The notes beneath the pieces were generated by a model. It did no database searches. It saw nothing but the letters and a program-made list of their open reading frames with translations, and was not told the DNA's origin. The translations under genes were made by a program, and so were the position numbers. DNA of 33,262 nucleotides, from NCBI GenBank assembly GCA_017555455.1, contig JAFZGJ010000048.1, forward strand, positions 1 to 33,262, given 5' to 3'. This stretch comes from Lachnospiraceae bacterium. Lineage in GTDB: Bacteria > Bacillota > Clostridia > Lachnospirales > Lachnospiraceae. This document shows positions 7,274 to 16,073 of the stretch, piece after piece; positions within the stretch are counted from its first letter, which is position 1, and the number at the start of each line of letters is the position of its first letter.

Positions 7274-8761
7274 TTAAATGATAATAAATATCATTCCTCC
7301 ATTACTTTCATTCAAAATCTTCTGCATAGTCTCCTGTAAATTCTTTTGGCTTTCTTCTCCTATGGCATCAATTTTATTTTTTATACCATCATGGATTAAC
7401 TGCTCTACCGTTTTTCCAAAAATATTAATTTCCCAAATTCCCTTTCCTTGATTTTTTTCTTCTTTAATGTAGTTCATTAAATCCAATGCCTGTTGCTCCG
7501 TTCCAACCAGCGGAGCAATTTCTGTTACTACATTTGCCCGAATCATATGAATGGATGGACTTTCTGCTTTCATTTTAACTCCAAAACGGTTTCCATGCTT
7601 CACCATCTGGGGTTCTTCCAGCATAATTTCTTCTTTTGACGGTGTTACCACTCCATAGCCTGTGATTCGCACATTTTCCATTGCCTGCAGGACTTTTTCA
7701 TATTCCTGCTTTTTCTCTCTATAATCTTTCAACAGCTGTAATAGCTGATACTGATTTTTCAGTTCTTCTCCCGTAATTTCACTTAACATTTCATAGTAGT
7801 ATTTATCTTCTACCTCCAAAGCATAGGTAACTTTCCCTTCTGCCATGGAAATATCTCTGCAATTGCATCTTTTTATATAATCTCCTGTCATATCCGTCTC
7901 TTGATTTATGACATCATTCATCTTATCCACTTTCTTCATATAGTTTCTTATTTTTTCAATAATATCTAATTTTACAGGATGCTGATTAGAAAGACTTTCT
8001 ACCCATTTAGGTACAAAAAATTCCAAACTGGTAATAGGAAACTCATATAAAGCTTTTTTCAGGCATTGATAAATATCTTCCTTTTTCATTTGCAAACAGT
8101 TTATTGCCATGGCTGCAACCTGATATTTCTCTTTGATACTTTCCACAAGCTGCAGAGTTTCTTCACTATATGGCTTTACCGAGTTTACCAATACAATAAA
8201 AGGTTTCATGATACTTTTTAATTCCCGTATTGTTTTTTCTTCTGCCTGTAAATAATTATGACGTTCCAATTCCCCGATAGAACCATCTGTGGTTACTACA
8301 ATTCCAATGGTAGAATGGTCTTTAATTACTTTTTCTGTTCCTATTTCTGCTGCCCGGCTAAAAGGAATTGCCTCTTGATGCCATGGCGTCTTTACCATTC
8401 GTTCCTCTCCTTCTTCCAAATGTCCGGTGGCTCCCTCTACCAGAAAACCCACACAGTCAATTAATCGAACCTTCACCTGTACCTCATCGGATAATTTCAA
8501 ATTTACAGCTTCCTTGGGAATAAATTTGGGTTCTGTTGTAGTAATTGTTTTCCCAGACGCACTTTGAGGCAATTCATCCCGTGTCCTGGTCTTTTCCTCT
8601 TCTCCTACAATCTGAGGCAAGACCAGCAAATCCATAAACCTTTTTATAAAAGTAGATTTTCCTGTTCTCACCGGTCCTACCACCCCAAGATATATTTCTC
8701 CCCCGGTACGTTCTTTAATATCTTTATATAAGTCGTATGTATTTTCACTATAAAAGTCCAT
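7274..8761 (-). CDS. spoIVA: Stage IV sporulation protein A (spore coat morphogenetic ATPase)
   Basis: An ATPase that polymerises on the forespore outer surface and forms the basement layer of the spore coat; made in the mother cell. Numbered from the ATG at 8761 (495 aa; the Bacillus protein is 492): DLYKDIKERTGGEIYLGVVG leads into the Walker A loop GPVRTGKST (29-37, K35). The DCVGF motif and a TKN/VNSVKPYSEET-type GTPase-fold region follow, and the C-terminus ends NESNGGMIFIII, like the hydrophobic Gly-rich tail of known SpoIVA. An upstream in-frame ATG at 8776 is rejected because GGGAGGAG, 5-6 nt before 8761, overlaps it. A candidate sigma-E promoter lies just upstream. The gene shows that the organism belongs to a spore-forming lineage, and its intact state suggests that sporulation is retained. 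Confidence 0.97.
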   Translation of the reverse strand: MDFYSENTYDLYKDIKERTGGEIYLGVVGPVRTGKSTFIKRFMDLLVLPQIVGEEEKTRTRDELPQSASGKTITTTEPKFIPKEAVNLKLSDEVQVKVRLIDCVGFLVEGATGHLEEGEERMVKTPWHQEAIPFSRAAEIGTEKVIKDHSTIGIVVTTDGSIGELERHNYLQAEEKTIRELKSIMKPFIVLVNSVKPYSEETLQLVESIKEKYQVAAMAINCLQMKKEDIYQCLKKALYEFPITSLEFFVPKWVESLSNQHPVKLDIIEKIRNYMKKVDKMNDVINQETDMTGDYIKRCNCRDISMAEGKVTYALEVEDKYYYEMLSEITGEELKNQYQLLQLLKDYREKKQEYEKVLQAMENVRITGYGVVTPSKEEIMLEEPQMVKHGNRFGVKMKAESPSIHMIRANVVTEIAPLVGTEQQALDLMNYIKEEKNQGKGIWEINIFGKTVEQLIHDGIKNKIDAIGEESQKNLQETMQKILNESNGGMIFIII

Positions 8762-8794
8762 AATAACTCCTCCCATATATCCATCCTATGTATA

Positions 8795-8823
8795 ACTATA
8801 TGAAAAAAGAGATGAGAAAATTC
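8795..8823 (-). promoter_or_regulatory. Candidate sigma-E promoter for spoIVA
   Basis: On the minus strand, GAATTTT (8817-8823) resembles the sigma-E -35 box (kmATATT, 6 of 7). It is followed after exactly 14 bp by CATATAGT (8795-8802), which fits the CATAnnnT form of the -10 box. Transcription would start near 8788, leaving a leader of about 27 nt that holds the GGGAGGAG ribosome binding site. spoIVA is sigma-E dependent in Bacillus. The whole element overlaps the terminator of the upstream gene. Confidence 0.5.
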
Positions 8824-8839
8824 TTCTCATCTCTTTTTT
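8803..8839 (-). terminator. Intrinsic terminator of the DUF3048 gene
   Basis: A perfect 16-bp stem (AAAAAAGAGATGAGAA at 8803-8818 with its complement at 8824-8839) has a 5-nt loop and ends in six T on the minus strand. It lies about 10 nt past the stop codon of the DUF3048 gene. The symmetry of the A and T tracts would let it work in either direction. Confidence 0.85.
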
Positions 8840-8848
8840 ATGTATTTC

Positions 8849-9883
8849 TTATGGATAAATTTTTAAATTTGGGAAATCATCATTAGGACAAAGGGCAATA
8901 TATGTTTTACCTGTATTAAGGGTAATTTCCTGTCCATCCAATCCAAAGTATCTGGTAATATCAGTATCACTGGTTTTCATCCATACAATAGGAGTTACCC
9001 TTCCGTTTGTAATATAAAAACCTGTTCTAAAAATATCAATACAATTAAAAATCATATAACCATTATTATCATATACATGATAGGTACAATCCTGAATGAT
9101 AACATTCTTGAAACTGGTTTGTTTATTATTGTTTCCTGCATCTACATGAGCTTTACCATATTCATAATAATCATAAGTCATGGTTGTAGGATTATACACC
9201 AACGTAGAACCATTATGATAAAAAGGAAGTTCAATTTTGGAACAGCTCTGTGTTCCCGGACCGATAAGATTTACCTGATTTATTTCATCTGTAAATTTAA
9301 AATGTGGTCCCGGATAAAATTCATTATACTGAGTAGAAATGTTGGCCTTATTAAAACGATATGCCAATTCCCCGGTAGTAATATATTCTGTAAATTCTCG
9401 TTTCTTTCCATTGTTAATACGGGCAAATCCACCACTAAGGTTATTTATATAACCTTTGCTAAGATATGCATTATTATAAAATGGCCCTCCATCATGACAG
9501 AGAACTGCGTTCCATTCTGCCGCTAATAAAATATTGGTCGGACGTAAAGAACGGATATTTCCTAATCTGGTAATAGAACCCCAATCTTTTACCAGAACCA
9601 TTAACCGGGTAATTCTTCCATTGGCGGTACTATTCATCATTTCATAAACTACATCTGCCTGACTGATTCCATAATGTGGAAGCGCATACTTTTCGTTATC
9701 CACCATAGCCGCTATTGGTCTTTGTGTTCTAAGACTTTCCGGAATCCATTCATTGGTCAGCTCACTTCGATACATTCCCGGAGGTGCTACTTCTGCCGCA
9801 TTTACTGTTTGCACATTTCCAAAAGCTGTCAGCATCATAGCTGCTGCAACAGAAAATAATATTTTGCTTAATTTTCTTCTCAT
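8849..9883 (-). CDS. Secreted DUF3048 (YerB-like) protein
   Basis: The 344-aa product has a typical signal peptide: MRRK, hydrophobic core at about 8-21, likely cleavage after VNA (residue 29). It has no lipobox cysteine, unlike Bacillus YerB, so it is probably released or held by other means. The mature part carries DUF3048 hallmarks: RPIAAMVDNEKYALPHYGISQADVVYE (here about 55-80), then ITRLMVL and RLGNIRSLRPTNILLA, then a C-terminal half with WMKTSDTDITRYFGLDGQEI and GKTYIALCP. The molecular function of the family is not established. The ATG has AAGGA at 6-8 nt. It has its own near-consensus promoter and its own terminator, so it is monocistronic, placed between tyrS and spoIVA. Confidence 0.88.
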   Translation of the reverse strand: MRRKLSKILFSVAAAMMLTAFGNVQTVNAAEVAPPGMYRSELTNEWIPESLRTQRPIAAMVDNEKYALPHYGISQADVVYEMMNSTANGRITRLMVLVKDWGSITRLGNIRSLRPTNILLAAEWNAVLCHDGGPFYNNAYLSKGYINNLSGGFARINNGKKREFTEYITTGELAYRFNKANISTQYNEFYPGPHFKFTDEINQVNLIGPGTQSCSKIELPFYHNGSTLVYNPTTMTYDYYEYGKAHVDAGNNNKQTSFKNVIIQDCTYHVYDNNGYMIFNCIDIFRTGFYITNGRVTPIVWMKTSDTDITRYFGLDGQEITLNTGKTYIALCPNDDFPNLKIYP

Positions 9884-9935
9884 ATTTTTCCTTTCATTTC
9901 AAAAACTAATGACGATTACATCTTATGCAACCGCC

Positions 9936-9964
9936 ATTATACATGAAACCTTATTCTATTTCAA
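9936..9964 (-). promoter_or_regulatory. Sigma-A promoter of the DUF3048 gene
   Basis: On the minus strand TTGAAA (9959-9964) is followed after 17 bp by a perfect TATAAT (9936-9941). It starts 2 nt after the tyrS stop codon. No terminator is visible between tyrS and this gene, so read-through from tyrS is also possible. The predicted leader is about 45 nt. Confidence 0.8.
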
Positions 9965-9966
9965 TG

Positions 9967-11187
9967 TTATTTTACTACTTTTCTAAAGTTCTTTTTACCA
10001 CGTTTTACAACGATTCCATCGCCTTCAAATACAGATGCTTCGTAAACAGTTTTGATATCTGTCACTTTTTCACCTTCTACGGCAACACCACCCTGCTCTA
10101 CAGCTCTTCTTGCTTCGGATTTGGATGGAACAAGACCGGATTTTACTAACATGGTTAAAACGTCAATTTTACCTTCTGTAAAATCTTCTTCTGCTAAAGT
10201 TGCTGTAGGCATATCTGCTGCAACACCGCTGGCAAATAATGCTCTTGCACTTTCCTGTGCTTTTACAGCTTCTTCTTCCCCATGAACTAATTTAGTTAAT
10301 TCATAAGCTAAGATTTCTTTTGCCTGGTTTAACTGGCTGCCTTCCCAAGCATCCATTTTTTCAATTTCTTCTAACGGAAGGAAGGTTAACATACGGATAC
10401 ATTTTAATACGTCTGCATCCGCAACGTTTCTCCAGTACTGGTAGAATTCAAATGGAGAAGTTTTGTTTGGATCCAACCAAACTGCACCCTTCTGAGTTTT
10501 CCCCATTTTCTTTCCTTCAGAGTTAAGAAGTAAAGTAATGGTCATGGCATAAGCATCTTTACCTAATTTACGGCGGATTAATTCTGTACCTCCAAGCATG
10601 TTGCTCCACTGGTCATCTCCACCAAACTGCATATTACATCCGTATTTTTCATATAATGCAAGGAAGTCATAGCTCTGCATAATCATATAGTTAAATTCTA
10701 AGAAACTAAGACCTTTTTCCATACGCTGTTTGTAGCATTCTGCTGTTAACATACGGTTAACACTGAAATGTACCCCTACATCTCTTAATAATTCAATGTA
10801 GTTAAGTCCGCTTAACCAGTCAGCATTGTTTACAAGCATAGCTTTTCCTTCAGAGAAGTCAATAAAACGGCTCATCTGTTTTTTGAAACATTCCACGTTG
10901 TGGTCAATCGTTTCTTTTGTCATCATGGAACGCATATCACTTCTTCCGGATGGGTCACCAATCATAGCTGTAGCACCACCGATTAAGGCGATTGGCTTGT
11001 TTCCTGCTTCCTGTAAACGTTTCATTAAACAAAGGGCCATAAAATGTCCTACATGAAGACTATCTGCAGTTGGGTCAAATCCAATATAAAATGTAGCTTT
11101 TCCTGCATTAATTAATTCTTTAATCTCTTCTTCATCTGTTAACTGTGCAAGAAGACCTCTTGCCTTTAATTCATCAAAAATTGTCAT
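9967..11187 (-). CDS. tyrS: Tyrosyl-tRNA synthetase
   Basis: Charges tRNA-Tyr. The product is 406 aa from the ATG at 11187 ([11 protein letters not shown]). It is a class Ic synthetase: HIGH-type motif HVGH (45-48), the tyrosine pocket region with [10 protein letters not shown] (about 187-196), KMSKS-type loop KMGKT (227-231), and a C-terminal S4 RNA-binding domain (about 340-406). The open frame extends 12 codons further to an ATG at 11223, but that codon has no ribosome binding site, whereas AGAGGAG lies 11 nt before 11187. The gene starts 80 nt after the VWA gene. This space is too short for a T-box leader and none is visible, so it may be co-transcribed with moxR-VWA. Confidence 0.97.
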   Translation of the reverse strand: MTIFDELKARGLLAQLTDEEEIKELINAGKATFYIGFDPTADSLHVGHFMALCLMKRLQEAGNKPIALIGGATAMIGDPSGRSDMRSMMTKETIDHNVECFKKQMSRFIDFSEGKAMLVNNADWLSGLNYIELLRDVGVHFSVNRMLTAECYKQRMEKGLSFLEFNYMIMQSYDFLALYEKYGCNMQFGGDDQWSNMLGGTELIRRKLGKDAYAMTITLLLNSEGKKMGKTQKGAVWLDPNKTSPFEFYQYWRNVADADVLKCIRMLTFLPLEEIEKMDAWEGSQLNQAKEILAYELTKLVHGEEEAVKAQESARALFASGVAADMPTATLAEEDFTEGKIDVLTMLVKSGLVPSKSEARRAVEQGGVAVEGEKVTDIKTVYEASVFEGDGIVVKRGKKNFRKVVK

Positions 11188-11267
11188 CTTTCTATTTGCT
11201 CCTCTTATCTTATCGGTTATCATTCTATTCTTACTCTGTATAAGTTTTCATAATAACACTACTTCTT

Positions 11268-12470
11268 CTATTTATTCACCATTAGTTTTACCATAGCCTG
11301 ATTTAATCCGTCAATGGTTAACTTATACATTGGGAACATTTCTTTAATGGCGGTTTCCGCTTCACGCCATGGAGCATGTCCCGGCGCCATCTTAGGATTC
11401 AGCCATACAATTTTCTTATAATGGCGTTTCATAAGTTTCAGCCACTCAAACCCACTAAGTCCACCATTAGGACCTCTGTAATTTCCGGTATCGGAATATA
11501 ATTCTTCCGGTGCCATAGCAGCATCCCCTACAATAATTACTTTATAATCACTGTCTAAATTACGGAATAACCATTCTGTCTCAATCCAGTCTCCATTATC
11601 ACATTCCGGTGTTTTATACAAATGACTGTAAATACAATTATGGAAAAAATATACCTTTACTTCCTTAAAATGATTTGACTTTGTTACCGATTGGAACAAG
11701 TCATTCAAAAGTGTGGTATAAGGAATCATGGTTCCACCGGAATCCATTAATAGTAAAAGTTTTACAGAATTCTTTCTTGGTTTCTCCATAACAATATGAA
11801 GAAGTCCTCCATGATTACAGGTTTTATCAATGGTTCCATTCAAATCCAATTCCGTCTTTGGAATATCCAATTTTGCAGAAAACTGACGAAGTCTTCTAAG
11901 TGCCTGCTGGAACTGACGGTTATCCATAACCCTGTCATCCCTAAAATCCCGGTATTTTCTGGCACCTACTACAGAAAACGCTGATTGATAGCCGGTGGTT
12001 CCGCCTACTCTCACACCACCGACATTTCCACCGGTATTTCCAAAAGAAGTTTTTCCCATGGTTCCAATCCACTGAGTACCACCATTATGTTCACTATCCT
12101 GATCTTTCAAACGCTGTTTGAATTTCTCTTCCACATCATCCTTATCAACATTCAACTCTTCCATTTTATTAAGTTTATGTTTTTCGGTTTCCTGTAATAG
12201 TTCATTCATATCCGGTTTGTCCAGCCACTTCAGCATATTTTTACTGATTTCAGTTTCCATAGCTGCAGATTTAAAACAGGATTCAAATACCATATCAAAT
12301 TTATCAAAATCTGTTTCGCTTTTTATCAAAATCATTCTGGCTAAATAGTAAAAATCCGTCAGGCTGCTATTGCACATTCCTTTACTTAACGCTTCCTGCA
12401 ATGTCAACCATTCACTTAATGTTACCTTTAACCCTGCCTCTTTCAGTGCGTAAAAAAAGTTGGTAAACAT
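11268..12470 (-). CDS. VWA (CoxE-like) domain protein, partner of a MoxR ATPase
   Basis: The product is 400 aa. The N-terminal half is helical and charged, with a Gly-rich linker at about 145-170 (GGNVGGVRVGGTTG). The C-terminal half is a von Willebrand A domain: the metal site begins LLLLMDSGGTM (D243), followed by VYFFHNCIY and a late KVIIVGDAAMAPEEL strand (about 306-320), then WLNP...APWRE. The MIDAS sequence D-S-G-G-T departs from the usual DxSxS. Family members act with MoxR-type AAA+ proteins as metal-inserting or complex-maturing chaperones. The client here is unknown. The start lies 16 nt after the moxR-like stop, with AAGGG at 6-8 nt, so the two are certainly one operon. Confidence 0.85.
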   Translation of the reverse strand: MFTNFFYALKEAGLKVTLSEWLTLQEALSKGMCNSSLTDFYYLARMILIKSETDFDKFDMVFESCFKSAAMETEISKNMLKWLDKPDMNELLQETEKHKLNKMEELNVDKDDVEEKFKQRLKDQDSEHNGGTQWIGTMGKTSFGNTGGNVGGVRVGGTTGYQSAFSVVGARKYRDFRDDRVMDNRQFQQALRRLRQFSAKLDIPKTELDLNGTIDKTCNHGGLLHIVMEKPRKNSVKLLLLMDSGGTMIPYTTLLNDLFQSVTKSNHFKEVKVYFFHNCIYSHLYKTPECDNGDWIETEWLFRNLDSDYKVIIVGDAAMAPEELYSDTGNYRGPNGGLSGFEWLKLMKRHYKKIVWLNPKMAPGHAPWREAETAIKEMFPMYKLTIDGLNQAMVKLMVNK

Positions 12471-12486
12471 TATTTTTCACCCTTTA

Positions 12487-13302
12487 TTAATAATTTCCGC
12501 GTCTTGCAGTTTCCATATCTTCATCCTTCTTAACTACAACACCGATAAACGGAAGTTCCTTCTTAATCTTCTCTACCGGAATGCCGCCAATCTGCAATGC
12601 ATTAATCCAGTCAATAAGTTCGGATGTACTTGGTTTCTTACGGATATCACGGAAAGAACGGATTTCATAGAATACATCCATAGCATTTTTTAACAATTCA
12701 TCATCCACATTAGGGAAATGTACTCTTACGATTTCTTCCATCAAAGCCTTATCCGGAAAATCAATATAGTGGAAAATACAACGTCTAAGGAAAGCATCCG
12801 GCAATTCTTTTTCTGCATTGGAAGTAATGATTACAATAGGACGCTGTTTTGCCTTTACGGTACGTTTTGTTTCATGAATATAAAATTCCATCTGGTCTAA
12901 TTCCCACAATAAGTCATTTGGAAACTCTAAATCCGCTTTATCAATTTCGTCAATCAACAGAATTACCTGTTCTTCAGAATCAAAAGCCTCTCCTAATTTT
13001 CCAAGCTTAATATACTGACTGATATCATGAACATCATTTTCCCCAAACTGACCATCATACAATCTCTGAATGGTATCATACATATAGAGACCATCTTGCG
13101 CCTTTGTGGTAGACTTAATGTTCCAGATAATTAATTTTTTCCCTAGTGATTTTGCCACTGCTTCTGCCAGCATGGTTTTCCCGGTTCCCGGTTCTCCTTT
13201 AATTAAAAGCGGTTTCTGCAATGCAATGGCTACATTTACCGCTGCAAGCAACTGTTCACTTGCCACATATTCCTTTGTTCCCTGAAATTGACGTGTATTC
13301 AC
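12487..13302 (-). CDS. MoxR-family AAA+ ATPase
   Basis: The product is 271 aa with Walker A GEPGTGKT (36-43), Walker B VILLIDEID (113-121), sensor-1 IVIITSNAEKELPDAFLRRC (about 153-172) containing the arginine finger pair, and a C-terminal lid. The start is GTG at 13302, chosen because a consensus AAGGAGGA lies 7 nt upstream and no ATG lies in frame nearby. MoxR proteins remodel or load partners together with a VWA protein, and one is encoded immediately downstream. No metalloenzyme target lies next to the pair in this window, so the substrate is open. It is transcribed away from metF, with which it shares the 13303-13448 intergenic space. I did not find a convincing minus-strand promoter there. 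Confidence 0.9.
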   Translation of the reverse strand: MNTRQFQGTKEYVASEQLLAAVNVAIALQKPLLIKGEPGTGKTMLAEAVAKSLGKKLIIWNIKSTTKAQDGLYMYDTIQRLYDGQFGENDVHDISQYIKLGKLGEAFDSEEQVILLIDEIDKADLEFPNDLLWELDQMEFYIHETKRTVKAKQRPIVIITSNAEKELPDAFLRRCIFHYIDFPDKALMEEIVRVHFPNVDDELLKNAMDVFYEIRSFRDIRKKPSTSELIDWINALQIGGIPVEKIKKELPFIGVVVKKDEDMETARRGNY

Positions 13303-13380
13303 CTTACATTCCTCCTTGGAAGTTCTAACTTTTCTGTTTTTATTTTATATGGAATCCCCTAATTCAAATATGGTTTATCC

Positions 13381-13409
13381 TTGAAAAACATCTACGCTTA
13401 TGTTACGAT
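13381..13409 (+). promoter_or_regulatory. Sigma-A promoter of metF
   Basis: TTGAAA (13381-13386) is followed by a 17-bp spacer and TACGAT (13404-13409), which is preceded by TGT to give an extended -10. The start codon of metF is about 33 nt after the predicted start point. No S-box, T-box or other riboswitch fits in this short leader. Confidence 0.65.
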
Positions 13410-13448
13410 AATCGGAACATAAAAGCAAGAAAGAAAGAAGGAATTCTT

Positions 13449-14285
13449 ATGAATAAATTACACTTATCCTTAGAAGTATTTCCCCCAAAGAAGGAGGAAG
13501 ATTTTCCAAATGCGCATGCAGTCTTGGATTCTTTAAGTAAATTAAACCCGGAATTTATCAGCGTTACCTATGGAGCCGGCGGAAGTAATTCCAAAAAAAC
13601 CGTAGAAATCGCATCCTACATTCAAAACACATTACAAATTCCTTCCGTAGCCCACTTAACTTGTGTTGGTAATACCAAACAGGATATTTTAAATGTTGTG
13701 AATGAATTAAAAAAAGTAAATATTTCCCGTATTTTGGCACTTCGCGGCGACAGACCTTCCTATATGACCGACGAACAATTCAATGCAAGAGAATTCACCT
13801 ATGCTACTGATCTGGTACGCTTTTTAAAAGAAAACACAGACTTCACTTTATTTGGTGGCTGCTATCCTGAAAAACATTTTGAAGCACCCTCCATGGAAGA
13901 AGATTTGCAGCACTTAAAAGAAAAAACAGATGCCGGATGCGGTAGTTTAATCTCCCAGTTATTCTTTGATAACGATTTCTTTTATCGTTTCTTGGAAAAA
14001 GCTGAAAAAGCAGGAATCAACGCTGATTTCCATGCAGGAATTATGCCTATTACTACTGCCAAACAGTTAGGAACAACTGTTTCCTTATCCGGTTCCAGTG
14101 TCCCGAAAAAATTAGCTGACATTATCGCTACTTATGGTGATAATCCTGATGATATGAGAAAAGCCGGTATTGATTTTGCTATTTCCCAAATCCTAGATTT
14201 GAAGGCTCATGGTGTTAACGGTATTCATTTGTATTCCATGAATAAGCCCAAAACTACTGCTGAAATTGTAGAAGGAATTCGATAG
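13449..14285 (+). CDS. metF: 5,10-methylenetetrahydrofolate reductase
   Basis: Reduces 5,10-methylene-THF to 5-methyl-THF for methionine synthesis. The 278-aa TIM-barrel flavoprotein has LEVFPPK (8-14, with the catalytic-type E9), TYGAGGS (40-46), HLTC (69-72), ALRGDRP (97-103), then GGCYPEKH and SQLFFDN. Length is slightly under the usual 290 but nothing essential seems missing. The ATG has AAGGA at 6 nt. It is a single-gene unit with its own promoter and a terminator shared with gpsA, placed between two minus-strand operons. No methionine synthase gene is in the window. Confidence 0.95.
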   Translation: MNKLHLSLEVFPPKKEEDFPNAHAVLDSLSKLNPEFISVTYGAGGSNSKKTVEIASYIQNTLQIPSVAHLTCVGNTKQDILNVVNELKKVNISRILALRGDRPSYMTDEQFNAREFTYATDLVRFLKENTDFTLFGGCYPEKHFEAPSMEEDLQHLKEKTDAGCGSLISQLFFDNDFFYRFLEKAEKAGINADFHAGIMPITTAKQLGTTVSLSGSSVPKKLADIIATYGDNPDDMRKAGIDFAISQILDLKAHGVNGIHLYSMNKPKTTAEIVEGIR

Positions 14286-14293
14286 GTTTACAT

Positions 14294-14327
14294 AAAAAGG
14301 GGGGCTTTCAAAGGCTCCCTTACTTTT
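14294..14327. terminator. Bidirectional terminator between metF and gpsA
   Basis: A stem is formed by 14297-14308 (AAGGGGGGCTTT) and 14310-14321 (AAAGGCTCCCTT), with one G-U pair and one G-G mismatch; the innermost pairs form the loop. On the plus strand a T-rich stretch follows. On the minus strand TTTTT follows. It serves the converging metF and gpsA transcripts. Confidence 0.7.
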
Positions 14328-15340
14328 TACTCTTCCCACGGTAATACTGCGTATTCAATTTTCTTATCTCGAACCATCAGTTCTCTTACAGCTTCGTCTG
14401 CAGGTTTGTTTTCAAATAATACTTTGTTTACCTGTTCAATAATTGGAATGGACACGTTATACTTTTCTGCCAGTTTGATAGCGGCTTTGGCAGAATAGAC
14501 TCCTTCTACTACCATCTTAACTTCCTTCATTGCTTCATCCATAGTCTTACCCTGTCCGATTAACATCCCTGCTTTTCGGTTACGGGAATGAAGGCTGGCA
14601 CAGGTTACAATCAAATCACCGATACCGGAAAGTCCGCTAAAGGTCTGGGCTTTTCCCCCCATAGCAATTCCCAAACGGGAAATCTCCGCAATTCCTCTGG
14701 TAATCAAGGCTGCTTTTGTGTTATCTCCATAGCCCAATCCATCAGCAATACCGGCTGCAAGGGCTACTACATTTTTCAATGCCGCACCTAGCTCAATGCC
14801 ACAGATATCCGGACTAATATATACACGGAACACTTCATTCATAAAAATATTCTGCACATATTCCGCAGTTTCTTTTTCTTTTGCCCCTACTACGATGGTA
14901 GTAGGAATCTCTCTTCCCACTTCTTCCGCATGAGATGGACCGGATAGAACTGTCACTTTTGCCTGTGGAACTTCATCAGAAATTACTTCTGACATAGTCA
15001 TTAACGTAGCTTCTTCAATTCCTTTTGCTACATTTACAATAATCTGACCTTCTACAATCAAATCTCTTAAATTATGGGATGTGCTTCTGATAAAAGGAGA
15101 TGGTACTGCCAAAACAACCACATCTTTTCCTGCTACAGTTAGCCTCAAATCTGTGGTAAATTCCATATCCTCCGGCAATTTTACTCCCGGAAGCTTATCC
15201 ACATGCTCTCTCTTTTCAATAAGCATCTTTACTTCATCTTCAATAATACTCCAGACACAAACCTGATGTCCGTTCTTATGTAATAATTTTGCAAGCGCGA
15301 TTCCCCAACTTCCTGCACCTACTACACCTATTTTTGCCAT
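14327..15340 (-). CDS. gpsA: NAD(P)-dependent glycerol-3-phosphate dehydrogenase
   Basis: Reduces dihydroxyacetone phosphate to sn-glycerol-3-phosphate, the backbone for phospholipids. The product is 337 aa from the ATG at 15340. It has the Rossmann dinucleotide loop GAGSWG (8-13), AVPSPFIR (about 78-85), NVAKGIEE (about 103-110), SGPSHAEEV (about 133-141), and the catalytic lysine K189 in ELGAALKNVVALAAG. The frame extends to an ATG at 15352, but that ATG is part of ATGGAGGA, whose GGAGGA is the ribosome binding site for 15340. It follows plsY, which uses its product, by about 70 nt. Confidence 0.97.
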   Translation of the reverse strand: MAKIGVVGAGSWGIALAKLLHKNGHQVCVWSIIEDEVKMLIEKREHVDKLPGVKLPEDMEFTTDLRLTVAGKDVVVLAVPSPFIRSTSHNLRDLIVEGQIIVNVAKGIEEATLMTMSEVISDEVPQAKVTVLSGPSHAEEVGREIPTTIVVGAKEKETAEYVQNIFMNEVFRVYISPDICGIELGAALKNVVALAAGIADGLGYGDNTKAALITRGIAEISRLGIAMGGKAQTFSGLSGIGDLIVTCASLHSRNRKAGMLIGQGKTMDEAMKEVKMVVEGVYSAKAAIKLAEKYNVSIPIIEQVNKVLFENKPADEAVRELMVRDKKIEYAVLPWEE

Positions 15341-15411
15341 CGTTTCCTCCATTCTGACAACTAAATCATTCTAAATTCTCAGATAGCTTCACTCTTTTTC
15401 ATTTTCCCCGG

Positions 15412-16071
15412 CTAGTCTACCTTATTCTTTTTAAAAAGGTAGGTTTTTCTCTCTGTACCTGTTAATAAACGTTTGATATTTTCCCGATGTTTCCAATATG
15501 CCATTGCCATAAGCAGAAAAGCAAGGATATACATTTCATTTAACATTCCCTGACTCATATCTCCCAAATTGCCTGTCTGTCCCATAATAATCATCTGGAC
15601 AACAAATCCTGCATAAATCAAAAGGGACCCCAAGGACACATAATGTGTTGTCAAAAAAGCTCCTAAAAACATCACAACTCCCATTGGTATAAACCATGGG
15701 TGAAAAGATAAAATCAATCCAAAGGTAGAGGCAATTCCCTTTCCACCTTTAAACTGCATATAAAACGGAAAGTTATGTCCCAAAATTGCTCCTGCCGCTG
15801 TATACAAAATTAATAAATACTCCATGTTCGGGTCTGCGGCTTTGGGAATAATCAGAAATCTTGCCACCGCAATTGCCAGCATTGTCTTAATTACATCCCC
15901 TGCCAATACAATCAAACCTGCTTTGGTTCCCAACACACGCAAAGTATTGGTAGTTCCTGCATTTCCGCTTCCCATGGTACGGATATCTATTCCCTGCATT
16001 TTCCCATAAAAATACGCAGTCTGAAAAGCTCCGAAGAAATAACCTAAAACCAAACATACTAAACGAATCAT
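15412..16071 (-). CDS. plsY: Glycerol-3-phosphate acyltransferase PlsY
   Basis: Membrane enzyme that transfers the acyl group from acyl-phosphate to glycerol-3-phosphate to give lysophosphatidic acid. The 219-aa product has about five membrane spans and the family motifs GSGNAGTTNTLRVLG (36-50), GHNFPFYMQFKGGKGIAS (about 97-114) and HYVSLGSLL (about 147-155), followed by a basic C-terminus. The start codon lies 2 nt past the der stop codon; AAGGA is 13 nt upstream, so translation is probably coupled to der. It forms a clear functional pair with gpsA downstream. Confidence 0.96.
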   Translation of the reverse strand: MIRLVCLVLGYFFGAFQTAYFYGKMQGIDIRTMGSGNAGTTNTLRVLGTKAGLIVLAGDVIKTMLAIAVARFLIIPKAADPNMEYLLILYTAAGAILGHNFPFYMQFKGGKGIASTFGLILSFHPWFIPMGVVMFLGAFLTTHYVSLGSLLIYAGFVVQMIIMGQTGNLGDMSQGMLNEMYILAFLLMAMAYWKHRENIKRLLTGTERKTYLFKKNKVD

Positions 16072-16073
16072 TC

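Noticed and set aside
9077-9526. 149-codon plus-strand open frame inside the DUF3048 gene
   Set aside because: It is antisense to a well-supported secreted protein gene, has no ribosome binding site I can see and its product resembles no family.
11188-11267. Possible T-box leader before tyrS
   Set aside because: Only 80 nt are available and no T-box sequence, specifier loop or terminator is seen.
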